Assembly (NCBI GenBank): GCA_023229795.1
Contig: JALNYP010000017.1
Coordinates: 1-62,349 of the forward strand
Source of the DNA: Syntrophobacterales bacterium
GTDB lineage: Bacteria > Desulfobacterota > Desulfobaccia > Desulfobaccales > 0-14-0-80-60-11
Length of the DNA: 62,349 nt
Direction of reading: 5' to 3'
Positions 1-9,297 of this stretch are shown here, piece by piece (within the stretch, counting starts at the first letter, position 1; each line of letters starts with the position of its first letter). The notes below the pieces were generated by a model. The model worked only from the letters and a program-made list of their open reading frames with translations, ran no database searches and had not been told where the DNA came from. The position numbers and the translations under genes were made by a program.

Positions 1-1442
1 TCTTTCTGGATATCCCACTCCCAGTTCCCCAAGTGAGCGATATTTTGGGCCTCGGCCAGCCGAGCCTCACTGTGCCTCAGGGCCTCCTCCGCAGCCATGC
101 GTTGGGTTATATCAATGGAGAAACCTATGACCCCGATGACATTGCCCTTGGGATCTCGATAAGGGATCTTATCCGTCTGCATCCAGCGCAATCCCCTGGG
201 GGTCTCCAAGGTCTCATAGATGTTTCTCTTGGGAGCTCCGGTGTTTATCACTTCCCGGTCGTCTTCCCGGAAGTTCTTGACTTGAGAAAATAATTCCGAG
301 GCCGTTTTGCCTTCGATAGCCTCCCTCGGCAAGCCCGTAGCCTCGATCATGGCCCGATTGACGCGGACAAAGCGGTCCTCCCGGTCCTTATAAAAGATCA
401 TGGCCGGAACCGAATCCAGGATGATCTGCAGGTCTTGCTGTTGCCTCAGCAGGGCATCCTCGGCGAGCTTGCGCTCGGTAATATCGATGCCCAAGCTCAA
501 CACCAAAGGGGAACCGTCAATGTCCGAGAAAGGCAGGTTGTGGAGCTGGTAGGTGCGAGCGCTATCGGGCCTGGTCCATTCATAACCAATTGCCTTTTGG
601 GTCTCTAACACCTTTGGAAGGGTACAGTGATCGCAAACCTCTTGCCTGCCATAGAATACCTCATAACAGTGTCTGCCGGTCGAATGATCGCCGAAGATCT
701 CCCGGAATTGGCGGTTGGCAAAACGGATGTTGTAGGCCGGGTCTTTGAGATGGATAAACACCGGCAGTTCATCGAGCAGGGAAAAGAGCCGCTGCCGCTC
801 GGCCTCTACCGCGGCTTCTGCCCGCCGCCGTTCTTCTATTTCTTGCTTCAGTTCTTCGTTGGTCCGGGCCAGCTCTGCGGTGCGCATGGCCACCTTGATT
901 TCCAGGTTGTCATGAGCCAGTTGCAGAGATCGTTCAGCCTTTGTGCGCTTCTCGATTTCCGCCTGTAACTGTTCGTTGGCCAGCCGCAATTCCGCAGTGC
1001 GCTCTTCGACCCGGTGCTCCAACTCCTCGTGGGCCCTTCGCAGGGCCTCTTCCACCCGTTTGCGTTCTGTGGCATAGCGGATGGTCCGCAGCAGCAGGCG
1101 GCCGTCGGCTTCGCCCTTGACCAGGTAGTCTTGGGCTCCCTGCCGCACCGCGGCGAGGGCCAGGGTCTCGTCATCGAGGCCGGTCAGCAAGACAAAAGGC
1201 ACCTGGGGAGCTTGAGCCTGGGCCTTGAGGAAGGTCTCGAACCCCTGACTATCCGGCAAACCCAGGTCCAGGAGGACCAGGTCGATACCGCCTTGGGCCA
1301 GACGCGCCACGCCTTTGGCGAGACTCGGCACCCAGTCGATGACAAAGCTCCAGCTTCCCGCCTCGGCCAGCACTTCCCGGATCAAGCGGGCGTCCCCGGG
1401 ATTATCCTCCACCAAAAGGATCTTTAGAGCCTTATCAAACAT
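1..1442 (-). CDS. Receiver-PAS-PAS signalling protein, 3' part beyond window
   Basis: An open frame runs unbroken from an ATG at 1442 to the window edge, about 480 codons, so the C-terminal output domain is not visible. Residues 1-125 are a CheY-like receiver: N-terminal LLVEDNPGDA, phospho-acceptor Asp in VLLDLGLPD, and the conserved Lys in YLVKGEA. A charged coiled coil follows (about 130-215), with two ERTAEL/MRTAEL-type heptad segments. Then come two PAS domains (about 220-340 and 345-470), each ending in an ITERK/ITQRM PAC-type signature. Such proteins usually end in a histidine kinase, GGDEF or HD-GYP domain, and which applies here is unknown. It lies just downstream of a response regulator and a histidine kinase on the same strand, so a joint phosphorelay is likely. 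Confidence 0.85.
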   Translation of the reverse strand, partial: MFDKALKILLVEDNPGDARLIREVLAEAGSWSFVIDWVPSLAKGVARLAQGGIDLVLLDLGLPDSQGFETFLKAQAQAPQVPFVLLTGLDDETLALAAVRQGAQDYLVKGEADGRLLLRTIRYATERKRVEEALRRAHEELEHRVEERTAELRLANEQLQAEIEKRTKAERSLQLAHDNLEIKVAMRTAELARTNEELKQEIEERRRAEAAVEAERQRLFSLLDELPVFIHLKDPAYNIRFANRQFREIFGDHSTGRHCYEVFYGRQEVCDHCTLPKVLETQKAIGYEWTRPDSARTYQLHNLPFSDIDGSPLVLSLGIDITERKLAEDALLRQQQDLQIILDSVPAMIFYKDREDRFVRVNRAMIEATGLPREAIEGKTASELFSQVKNFREDDREVINTGAPKRNIYETLETPRGLRWMQTDKIPYRDPKGNVIGVIGFSIDITQRMAAEEALRHSEARLAEAQNIAHLGNWEWDIQK

Positions 1443-1446
1443 CGCC

Positions 1447-1899
1447 TTACCTCGGTGGCAGCATGACCACCGTTAGCCAGAAATTTTCAATAGACTTGAC
1501 GACTTCGAGAAACTGGTCCAGTTCCACCGGTTTGGTGATGTAGCAATTGGCGTGGAGATTGTAGGTTTTAAGGATGTCCTGTTCCGCCTTGGACACGGTG
1601 AGGATGACCACGGGAATGCGCCGCAGATCGGGATCTTCCTTAATTTCGGCTAGCACTTCCGGGCCGCTTTTCTTCGGCAGGTTCAGGTCCAAAAGGATCA
1701 AGTCCGGGCGGGACTTCTCAGCGTAAGGCCCTTGACGCTTTAAATAGGCCAAGGCCTCCGCGCCGTCTGCAACGGTATTAAAATTGTTCCGGATCTTGCC
1801 TTCTTTGAGAGCCTCCACCGTCAGGCGCACGTCACCTGGGTTGTCTTCTACCATAAGGATTTCAATGGGTCGGCAACTTTCTTTGCTGATTCCGGTCAT
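1447..1899 (-). CDS. Single-domain response regulator (Rcp1/CheY-like)
   Basis: A 150-residue stand-alone receiver. The acidic pocket is in MVEDNPGDV, the phosphorylated Asp in LILLDLNLPKK, and the conserved Thr/Lys in ILTVS and YITKPVEL. Loops of this type are typical of Rcp1-like regulators that receive phosphate from bacteriophytochrome-type kinases. There is no output domain, so it probably relays phosphate or acts by protein contact. The start at 1899 is chosen because it overlaps the stop of the upstream kinase in an ATGA; a longer in-frame start at 2001 would sit deep inside the kinase gene. Translational coupling makes the kinase its probable partner. Confidence 0.9.
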   Translation of the reverse strand: MTGISKESCRPIEILMVEDNPGDVRLTVEALKEGKIRNNFNTVADGAEALAYLKRQGPYAEKSRPDLILLDLNLPKKSGPEVLAEIKEDPDLRRIPVVILTVSKAEQDILKTYNLHANCYITKPVELDQFLEVVKSIENFWLTVVMLPPR

Positions 1900-3038
1900 T
1901 TCTGAACCTCCTCCTTGATGCTGAAATAAAAAGTGGAGCCTTTGCCGGGCTGAGATTCCACCCAGATGCGGCCTCCATGGCGATTGACGATCTTTTTGCA
2001 AATGGCCAGGCCGACGCCGGTGCCGGGATACTCCGAGCGCGCATGCAAGCGCTGAAAGATGGTGAAGATACGCTCATGGTGTTCCGGGTCGATGCCGATG
2101 CCATTGTCTCTGACCGCGAACACCCATTCATGGCCCTTTTTAACGGCCGAGACATGTACCTGCGGCATTTCAGTGCCCCGAAACTTGATGGCGTTGGCCA
2201 CAAGATTCTGAAATAACTGGATAAGCTGCACTTCATCACCCTGCACCACGGGCAAAGGGTCCAGGAAGATAAGCGCGCCGCTTTCTTCTATGGCTTTGGC
2301 CAGATTATCCCGGGCCTGTTTGAAGACCGTAGTGCAGTCGGTGGGCACGAAGGGTTTGCCGCGGGTCCCCACTCGCGAATAAGCCAGCAAGTCGTTCAAC
2401 AGGTTCTGCATGCGAGTGGCGCCTTCAACGGCAAAGCCGATGAACTCGTCGGCGTCCTGATCGAGCCGGCCCCGGTAGCGTCTGGCCAGGAGTTGCGTAA
2501 AGCTGGCCACCATCCGCAACGGTTCCTGCAGATCGTGGGAGGTGACGTAGGCAAACTGTTCCAGTTCCTGGTTGGATCGGGCTAGATCTTCGGTGTATTT
2601 CGACAGTCTCTGCTCCGCCCGCCGGCGCTCGTCCAGCTCGACGGAAAGATGCACGTTGGCATCGTTCAGCTCCGCGGTGCGGGCAGCCACCTGGATCTCC
2701 AGGTCCTCTTTAGCCCGGCGCAAAGACTCGGCGGCGCGCTGGATGGTCTGAAACAAGGGGGGGATCGCCAGTACCCCGGCCAGCATGAAACTGGAAATGG
2801 CCAGCGCCACCGAGGCATCCAGGAGGTCGATGGCGGCAGGGTTCCCGGCCAGCAATTGCGCCAGGGAAATCGATCGGCGGATGGCCATCAGGCACAGGGC
2901 GCCGGCAATCAGGGGCCAGGCGGTTCGTCCCCCGGTAACCCGGATCAACTTCAAAGCAAAAAATGCCGCGGTAAGCTGCACCAGCACCGCAGCGCTTTGA
3001 AGCGTTGCCGAGGTTATTATGGCTAAATTTACTTCCAT
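1896..3038 (-). CDS. Membrane sensor histidine kinase
   Basis: A 380-residue kinase. The first ~100 residues hold about three hydrophobic segments with little periplasmic exposure. A coiled coil follows, then a HisKA domain with the H-box motif TSHDLQEPLR near residue 168, the phytochrome-type version of the box. The HATPase domain shows the N-box NLVANAIKF, the G1 box DNGIGI, and a G2-like GTGVGLAICKKIV. The signal sensed is unknown. It is the first gene of a co-directional set with a small receiver (4-bp overlap) and a receiver-PAS protein, suggesting a phosphorelay. All catalytic boxes appear intact. Confidence 0.9.
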   Translation of the reverse strand: MEVNLAIITSATLQSAAVLVQLTAAFFALKLIRVTGGRTAWPLIAGALCLMAIRRSISLAQLLAGNPAAIDLLDASVALAISSFMLAGVLAIPPLFQTIQRAAESLRRAKEDLEIQVAARTAELNDANVHLSVELDERRRAEQRLSKYTEDLARSNQELEQFAYVTSHDLQEPLRMVASFTQLLARRYRGRLDQDADEFIGFAVEGATRMQNLLNDLLAYSRVGTRGKPFVPTDCTTVFKQARDNLAKAIEESGALIFLDPLPVVQGDEVQLIQLFQNLVANAIKFRGTEMPQVHVSAVKKGHEWVFAVRDNGIGIDPEHHERIFTIFQRLHARSEYPGTGVGLAICKKIVNRHGGRIWVESQPGKGSTFYFSIKEEVQK

Positions 3039-3372
3039 ACAAATATTGGTATCAGGTAATTTATGGATTGTCTATCGGGAATTATTTCGCAGCGCATTAA
3101 AGAGTATATGGGGGCGACATCGAAGCGGATGGCGCAGGTGGCGCCGGTCCCGGAGGCTGACTAGATCTTGTTAAAAGGGGTATCGTCTTGATAAAGGAAA
3201 TAGCCGGGGGTGCAGGGCCGTAACCGAGCGCAGGGAAGAACCGATTGCGGGTCCGGAAAACCAGCAGGCGGGCCGGAGTCCACCCGCGCTCAGGGATTCC
3301 GCAGGTTCAGAGAGGGTTCAGGGAGAGTATGGGAAAATGATGTTCACAAAATAGAACATCCAAAGGGCTCAT
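3039..3372. other. Intergenic region, no gene seen
   Basis: This gap lies between the histidine kinase start and the csrA-fliW stop. It is partly AT-rich next to the kinase start, where its promoter should lie. The short open frames crossing it overlap csrA-fliW on the other strand and have no recognisable product. I see no RNA gene or clear terminator. Confidence 0.6.
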
Positions 3373-4125
3373 TTACCCTGAGGTCCACACCTCATACGGT
3401 TGGAAGTCATCCCTCCCCGACAGGGGCGCCAGAACCGGATGCTGATGGGAATATTGCGGCTTTTCGATGACTACCTGCTTGCCCAAGCCTTGATCCGGGT
3501 TAACCAGGAGCGGACTCATCATATTGGCGGTCATCTCCCGGGGCCGGCCGGGGGGGATGGTCAGGGTCACGAGGACCTGCAAATCCTCGGTACTCCTAGC
3601 CCGGAGTTCTTTCAGGGCGGTCGGGCAGTTTTTTAGGCGGTAATCCGGCACCAGGTTGTTGGGGTCGGTCACGATAAAGGCCAGGGAGGGATCTTCCAGG
3701 CATTGGAGATAGGAAAGCCGCGAGCGCGGCTGGTCATGGAGCAGGGCGTAACGCTGGTAATCGGGAAATCCCGGCAGACCCGAGACAAACGAAATGATCT
3801 GGTTTTCTGGCACCTGGATGTGCCCGAGGATTTTGGATTCAACCGATACGCAAGGAGAACCGGGGCAGGTGGGCCGCAAGGCGGGGCGCCTATTCAGTGT
3901 CTCTTCTAAAGCTTTGCCCGCCGGTTCCACGTCTTCGGGGTTGAACCTGGCTGCTTCAAGGTTTTCATTGATGAGACGGTTAAAGATTTCTTCTCTCAGG
4001 ACCACAATATCCGCAGGAGCCTCAATCCCCAGCCGGATCTGCCGGCCGCGGACCTCTAACACCACCACCCGAATATTTTCCCCCACAATGATGCTTTCGC
4101 CAATTTTGCGAGTAAGTATCAGCAC
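3373..4125 (-). CDS. CsrA-FliW fusion protein
   Basis: One uninterrupted 250-residue frame encodes two regulators that are normally separate. Residues 1-62 are CsrA: N-terminal MLILTRKIGESI, the core RLGIEAP, and VVLREEI, with Arg44 of the RNA-binding surface kept. After a ~35-residue linker rich in Arg, Pro and Cys, residues ~96-240 match FliW: ENQIISF..GLPGFPDYQRYALL, FIVTDP, and EMTANMMSPLLVN. CsrA represses translation by binding GGA sites in leaders, and FliW binds CsrA allosterically to relieve it until flagellin competes FliW away (known for Bacillus). The start is GTG with AGGGG eight bases upstream. No flagellar genes lie in the window. A lost stop codon between formerly overlapping genes is a simple origin. 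Confidence 0.9.
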   Translation of the reverse strand: MLILTRKIGESIIVGENIRVVVLEVRGRQIRLGIEAPADIVVLREEIFNRLINENLEAARFNPEDVEPAGKALEETLNRRPALRPTCPGSPCVSVESKILGHIQVPENQIISFVSGLPGFPDYQRYALLHDQPRSRLSYLQCLEDPSLAFIVTDPNNLVPDYRLKNCPTALKELRARSTEDLQVLVTLTIPPGRPREMTANMMSPLLVNPDQGLGKQVVIEKPQYSHQHPVLAPLSGRDDFQPYEVWTSG

Positions 4126-4848
4126 GGTGTTACCCCTATCGGTATGAGCAAAGCGAGAGTTAAAAATGGTTCAGTCAAGTTCAGCGGCACTTCCGGTTCC
4201 AACCGTGAGCTGCTAAAAGCCCTCCCCCAGACGGCTGACTAAATAATGAGGAAAGTTTTAATAAATCAAGCACCTGCGTCCCACGGGTTTGCAGCCAGCC
4301 CCAGTCGGGGGGATGCTTAGCCTCTAAATCTATGGATTATTATTGCAATTTCATTGCCACAGTCCCAAACCTGTCTAACTATTTTAAGGTCTGAAAACCC
4401 AAGGCGACGAAACCGGAGCGGACTGCCTAAAAGGCCGGGATTGCCTCAGGTTAGCGAAAAACCGCACCAGCCGGGAACTTGCGAATTGTTGCAGGCCCGG
4501 GAGGCCATACGCTTGCAGGCGGGGCCGCATCAGCCCGTTTCAGAGGGCATAGTAAAAAAATTTTGCCGCCAGGTGCAGACATCTGATCATGGGAATCCGC
4601 CTCAAACTTAGATATGCTTACCTTTAGCACGCGGTCGGGGGGGGCAGTGTTTGAACTATGAACCATTACTTTGAACAGGGGTCGAGATCGTATATGGCCG
4701 TGATGCCTCTGACCGGCTCGGCTTGCCGGCTTCCTGGCCGAAAAGCTGTTATGAAACCGGAGGTTGCCGGTGCGGAGCCAGAGGCGCGCCGGGGTTTCCC
4801 GGCTGGCCTCTCCTTGAAAATTATCTTGCTTCAGGATATATTTATCTA
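4126..4848. other. Divergent intergenic region between csrA-fliW and mfd
   Basis: About 720 bp without a convincing gene. It must hold the promoters of the divergent csrA-fliW and mfd genes. The part around 4240-4360 is AT-rich. Several short overlapping frames exist on both strands, including one of 63 codons (4658-4849) that ends on the proposed mfd start, but none has a recognisable product. I looked for clustered GGA hairpins of a CsrB-type RNA and did not find a convincing array. Confidence 0.5.
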
Positions 4849-7800
4849 GTGGTACGCCAATCATCTTCCAGCGCCGGGGCGGAGCAACTGGCCGAGGCTC
4901 TCTCCCGCGGACCTCAGCAGGCCTATCTTCAGGGTCTGACGCCCGGCGCCGGGGCTTATCTTCTGGCCCGGTTCTTTATCCGCATCCAGCGTCCCGTACT
5001 CCTGGTTACCCCCAATGTTAACTTTCATGAACACTTCTTCAAGGACCTGACCTTTTTCCTGGGCAGCGAATTGGTCCGGCCCACTGGCCCTGAGTCCCGG
5101 GTCCTTCTGTTCCCGGCCCACGAAGTCCTGCCCTTTCGGGAACTGGGCTTTGACGCCGACGTCAGCAGCGCCCGGTTAGGGGCGGCCTATGTGGCGCTGA
5201 CGGCCCGGGAGCCCTTTTTCCTGGTGGCTCCGGCCCTGGCCCTGCGGCAGAAGCTGCCGCCGGAAGCCCGGATCAGAAACCTGTTGGCCTACGTGGTGGC
5301 GGGAGAAGAACTGGCGCGGCCGGATTTTCTGCAACACCTCCTGGAGGGCGGCTATGAGCGCCGTCCCGTGGTGGAGGAGCGGGGCGAGTTCAGCGTTCGG
5401 GGCGGGGTCATCGACCTGTTTCCGCCCCTCTACCCCCAGCCGGTGCGCCTGGAGTTCTGGGGGGATGAAGTGGAGTCCATCCGTCTCTTCGACCCGGCCA
5501 CACAGCGGTCCCAGGCTTCCCTGGATGACCTGGCGGTGTTGCCGGCCAACGAAGTGGTGCTGGATGCGGCGGTCAAAGAGCACGCCCTGGCCGGCCGCCG
5601 CCGGCGCCAGGACCCGGAATTCTGGCACCAGGTGAACGAAGGCCGCCATTTTCCCCGCATCGAACGCCACCTGCAGGAATTCTACGACCAGCCCCCGACC
5701 CTTTGGGATCTCCTGCCCCCGGACACGGTGGTGGTGGAATGGGATCCCTTGACGGTGGGACAGGAGCTTCAGAAGCTTACCGAAGCCGCGGCGGGAGAAC
5801 CCCAGGGCTGGCTGGATCAGACCCCCTGGGAAGAGCAGGGCCGCCGGTTCGCCCAGATATTTTGTCCTGCCTTGCCTTTAGGCCACCCGGACCAGGATCG
5901 CGATATTACCTTCCAGGTGAAAAAAAATGATCACCTGGCCGAGGAACTGGCCCAGGCCGGCGGCGAGGCCGGCCGGCTGGTGCCGGCCCTGGCGCAGCGT
6001 CTGGAAGAGTGGCGCAACTCCGGCTTTCGCGTCATCCTGGTATCCTTAAGCAAACACCGGGCCGAACGCCTGGCCCGCCTGCTTTCGGAAGAAGGCCTGG
6101 CAGTGGAATTCATCCCCGCGCCTGGCTGGGAGGCGGGGAATCGGGTCGAAATTACGGTGGGCGAATTGACCGGGGGGTTCCGGCTGCTCTCCGAGGGCTT
6201 GATCGTCCTCACCGAAGACGAAGCCCTGGGCTTCCGTCCGGAAGGGCGCCGCCGCAAAGCGTCGCTGCCCCTCCAGGATCTTACCTCCCTGGCCGACTTG
6301 GCGGAGGGTGATTACGTGGTCCACCTGGACCACGGGGTGGGCATCTACCGGGGTCTGGTCAAACTCACGGTGGGCAGTGAGGTCAACGACTTTTTAGACC
6401 TGGAATATCAGGGCGGAGACCGCCTCTATCTCCCGGTGGACCGCCTCAATCTGGTGCAGAAGTACCTGGGGGTGGAAGGGGTGAGCCCCAGGGTGGAGCG
6501 CCTGGGGGGCAAATCCTGGGAGCGGGCCAAAACCCGGGTCAAAAAGGCGGTGGAAAAGATCGCCCGGGAACTGGTGGACCTTTATGCCATGCGCCGGGTG
6601 CTCCCGGGGCACCATTTCTCGCCGCCGGACCCGGTTTACCGGGAGTTCGAAGCCACCTTCGAATACGAAGAAACTCCGGACCAGTTGCAGGCCATCGCCG
6701 ATGTCCTGGCGGACATGACCACGGACAAGCCCATGGACCGCCTGATTTGCGGCGACGTGGGCTACGGCAAAACCGAAGTGGCGGTGCGGGCGGCCTTCAA
6801 GGCGGCCATGGATGGCAAGCAGGTGGCGGTCCTGGTGCCCACCACGGTCCTGGCCGAACAGCATTACGACACCTTCCGGCAGCGCCTGGCCCATTTCCCC
6901 CTGGAAGTGCGAGCCCTCAGCCGGTTCAAGTCGCCGGCGGAACAGAAAAAGATTCTGGCCGACCTGGCCCAGGGAAAAGTGGACATTCTGATCGGCACCC
7001 ACCGGCTGCTGTCCAAGGACGTCGCGTTCCGGGACCTGGGACTGGCCATTATCGACGAGGAGCAGCGCTTCGGGGTAAAGCAGAAAGAGCGGCTCAAGGA
7101 ATGGCGGCGCACCGTGGACGTCCTCACCCTCACCGCCACCCCTATCCCCCGCACCCTGCAATTGTCCCTCACCGGTTTGCGGGAGTTAAGCCTCATCAAT
7201 ACGCCGCCGGAGAACCGCCGGGCCATTCGCACCTACGTCTGCCTCCCCGAGGCCGCGGTGATCCAGTCCGCCATCCGCCGGGAACTGGTGCGGGGCGGCC
7301 AGGTCTTCTTTGTGCACAACCGGGTCAGGAGCCTCTCAACCTGGGCCCGGTACGTCCAGGAGTTAGTGCCGGAAGCCCGGGTGGCCATGGCCCACGGGCA
7401 GATGGCCGAAAAGGAGCTGGAGCGCGTCATGGTGCGCTTCTGGCGCCGGGAGGTGGATGTCCTGGTGTGCACCGCCATTATCGAAGCCGGCCTGGATATT
7501 CCGGCGGCTAACACCATTATCATCAACCGCGCCCATGCCATGGGTTTGTCCCAGCTTTATCAGTTGCGGGGCCGGGTGGGCCGCAGCCAGGCCCAGGCCT
7601 ATGCCTATTTGCTGGTGCCGGACGAAGCGGCTCTCTCCACCGAGGCCCAGAAGCGCTTGAAGGCCCTGATGGAGTTCACGGAACTGGGTTCCGGGTTCAG
7701 GATCGCCATGCACGATCTCCAAATCAGGGGAGCCGGCAACCTGCTGGGGCAGGCCCAGTCGGGCCATCTGGCGGACGTGGGTTATGAGCTCTATCTCCAA

Positions 7801-8310
7801 CTGCTGGAGGAGGCCATTCGGGGATTCAAAGGGGAGGCCTTGGAAGAGGAGACCCCGGACCCGGAAATCCACCTACCCCTGGCGGCTTTTCTTCCCGAGG
7901 ATTATGTGCCGGACGTCCAACAACGCCTGGCCCTCTATCGCCGCCTCTCGGGCCGGCTGACCCCGGAGTTGGTGAAGGACTTGGAAGAGGAATTTCTCGA
8001 CCGTTTCGGCCCCCTGCCGCCGGAGGGGCGCAATCTTCTTGAGGTGGTCCGGGCCAAACACCGGCTGCGCCAGTTAGGGGTGAAGCGCCTGGATATGGCG
8101 GACAGCACGGCGCTGCTGCAATTTTCCCACCCGGAGCGTCTAGATCTGAAGCGTCTCATCGACCTGCTCAAGAAGCGGCCGCAGAGGTTTCGTCTGAGCC
8201 CGGACCAAACGTTGCGGGTTCAACTCCCGGAAAACGGCTCGGTGCTTGAGCGCCTGCAAAACTGCTTGAAAGAAGTCGAGACTTTTGTTAATGCAGATAT
8301 AGAGGGATAA
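4849..8310 (+). CDS. mfd: Transcription-repair coupling factor Mfd
   Basis: About 1153 residues, the usual Mfd length. Mfd removes RNA polymerase stalled at lesions using an ATP-driven translocase and recruits UvrA. The UvrB-like N-terminal part is seen in FSVRGGVIDLFPP. The polymerase-interaction region includes YVVHLDHGVGIYRGL. The translocase has Walker A GDVGYGKTE near residue 635, Walker B IIDEEQRFG, TATPIPRTL, and the helicase VI region QLRGRVGRS. A C-terminal TRCF domain follows. The GTG at 4849 is preferred to an upstream ATG at 4723, because homology begins there and an AGGA lies 5' of it. The stop lies just before the surA-like gene, suggesting an operon. Confidence 0.95.
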   Translation: MVRQSSSSAGAEQLAEALSRGPQQAYLQGLTPGAGAYLLARFFIRIQRPVLLVTPNVNFHEHFFKDLTFFLGSELVRPTGPESRVLLFPAHEVLPFRELGFDADVSSARLGAAYVALTAREPFFLVAPALALRQKLPPEARIRNLLAYVVAGEELARPDFLQHLLEGGYERRPVVEERGEFSVRGGVIDLFPPLYPQPVRLEFWGDEVESIRLFDPATQRSQASLDDLAVLPANEVVLDAAVKEHALAGRRRRQDPEFWHQVNEGRHFPRIERHLQEFYDQPPTLWDLLPPDTVVVEWDPLTVGQELQKLTEAAAGEPQGWLDQTPWEEQGRRFAQIFCPALPLGHPDQDRDITFQVKKNDHLAEELAQAGGEAGRLVPALAQRLEEWRNSGFRVILVSLSKHRAERLARLLSEEGLAVEFIPAPGWEAGNRVEITVGELTGGFRLLSEGLIVLTEDEALGFRPEGRRRKASLPLQDLTSLADLAEGDYVVHLDHGVGIYRGLVKLTVGSEVNDFLDLEYQGGDRLYLPVDRLNLVQKYLGVEGVSPRVERLGGKSWERAKTRVKKAVEKIARELVDLYAMRRVLPGHHFSPPDPVYREFEATFEYEETPDQLQAIADVLADMTTDKPMDRLICGDVGYGKTEVAVRAAFKAAMDGKQVAVLVPTTVLAEQHYDTFRQRLAHFPLEVRALSRFKSPAEQKKILADLAQGKVDILIGTHRLLSKDVAFRDLGLAIIDEEQRFGVKQKERLKEWRRTVDVLTLTATPIPRTLQLSLTGLRELSLINTPPENRRAIRTYVCLPEAAVIQSAIRRELVRGGQVFFVHNRVRSLSTWARYVQELVPEARVAMAHGQMAEKELERVMVRFWRREVDVLVCTAIIEAGLDIPAANTIIINRAHAMGLSQLYQLRGRVGRSQAQAYAYLLVPDEAALSTEAQKRLKALMEFTELGSGFRIAMHDLQIRGAGNLLGQAQSGHLADVGYELYLQLLEEAIRGFKGEALEEETPDPEIHLPLAAFLPEDYVPDVQQRLALYRRLSGRLTPELVKDLEEEFLDRFGPLPPEGRNLLEVVRAKHRLRQLGVKRLDMADSTALLQFSHPERLDLKRLIDLLKKRPQRFRLSPDQTLRVQLPENGSVLERLQNCLKEVETFVNADIEG

Positions 8311-8314
8311 CTCT

Positions 8315-9262
8315 ATGACCAACGTGAAGAGGTGCTGGGTATTCGTTCTCGGGGCTGTTCTGTTCCAGATCTGGCTGACGGGACCGGGTATTGCTGAAGT
8401 GGTGGACCGGATTGTCGCCGAAGTCAACAACGAAATCATCACCATGTCGGAATTGCAGATGATGGTGAAAACCATTGCGGCGCAATCCGGGATGAAGCCC
8501 AAGGACGCCGAGAGCCGCGCTATGCAGTTGCAGATGCTGAATTCGCTGATTGACCGCAAGTTGGCTAAGGCCGAAGCCAAGCGCCGGGGAATCACGGTGT
8601 CGCCCAAAGAATTGGACGAAGCTCTGTCCCGCTTCAAGCAGCGCAGTAATATTCCTAATGACGAAGCCCTGGCCAAGGCCTTGTCTCAAGAGGGAATTTC
8701 CTTTAAGGAATTTAAACAGCAGATTGCCGATCAGATGACCCAGGACCGCCTGCTTACGGTGACGGTGGGTTCCAAGACCACGGTTAGTGACGCGGAAGTT
8801 CGCCGCCTCTATGACCAGAGATTTAAACAAGGCGGCTCCCAGATTCACCTCGTTAGTGTCAAGATGCCTTTTCCTCCCGGGGCTAGCCAGGAGCAAAAGA
8901 GCGAGATGAACCGTAAAGCGGATGCCCTTATCAAAATGACCAAACAGGGAGAGTCCATGACGGCGGCGGCCTCAAAACTCGGGCTCAACGCCACGGATTT
9001 GGGCTTTGTGTCTCAAGGTGATCTAGATCCCCGGCTGGCTGAATACCTGGAAAAGCTGAAACCCAAAGAAGTGGCCCCGATAGAAACCCCGGAAGGCTAT
9101 CAATTGATTCAACTGGCAGGGCGCCGTTCGGGGGAAGCCCGCCCCTTTGAGGAAGTCGCCCCGGAAATCCGGCGTATGCTGATGGAGCAGGAAATGCAAA
9201 AGCATTTCGGCGAATGGGTCAAGACCTTACGGGAAAAGGCCCACATCAAGATTATGTTGTGA
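8315..9262 (+). CDS. surA: SurA-like periplasmic chaperone / peptidyl-prolyl isomerase
   Basis: 315 residues. An N-terminal hydrophobic segment (about residues 5-28, cleavage plausible after GIA) exports the protein. The SurA N-terminal chaperone domain follows, with VVDRIVAEVNNEIITMSEL and an FKQQIADQMTQDRLL helix. A single parvulin (PPIC) domain lies at about 170-280 and ends in ETPEGYQLIQLAGRR, and a final helix returns to the chaperone core. E. coli SurA has two parvulin domains; a single one is common in deltaproteobacteria. Its expected role is folding outer-membrane proteins. It starts five bases after mfd with an AGAGGG ribosome site, and asnS follows 35 bp later, so the three probably share a transcript. 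Confidence 0.88.
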   Translation: MTNVKRCWVFVLGAVLFQIWLTGPGIAEVVDRIVAEVNNEIITMSELQMMVKTIAAQSGMKPKDAESRAMQLQMLNSLIDRKLAKAEAKRRGITVSPKELDEALSRFKQRSNIPNDEALAKALSQEGISFKEFKQQIADQMTQDRLLTVTVGSKTTVSDAEVRRLYDQRFKQGGSQIHLVSVKMPFPPGASQEQKSEMNRKADALIKMTKQGESMTAAASKLGLNATDLGFVSQGDLDPRLAEYLEKLKPKEVAPIETPEGYQLIQLAGRRSGEARPFEEVAPEIRRMLMEQEMQKHFGEWVKTLREKAHIKIML

Positions 9263-9297
9263 GCAGTTAGAGGGTAAAACAGGGCTCGGCAATTATA

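Noticed and set aside
4126..4848. Candidate CsrB-type sponge RNA beside csrA-fliW
   Set aside because: Too few GGA motifs in hairpin loops to support it.
4658..4849. 63-codon frame ending on the mfd start, possible leader peptide
   Set aside because: No ribosome site, no attenuator-like codon run or following hairpin that I can show.
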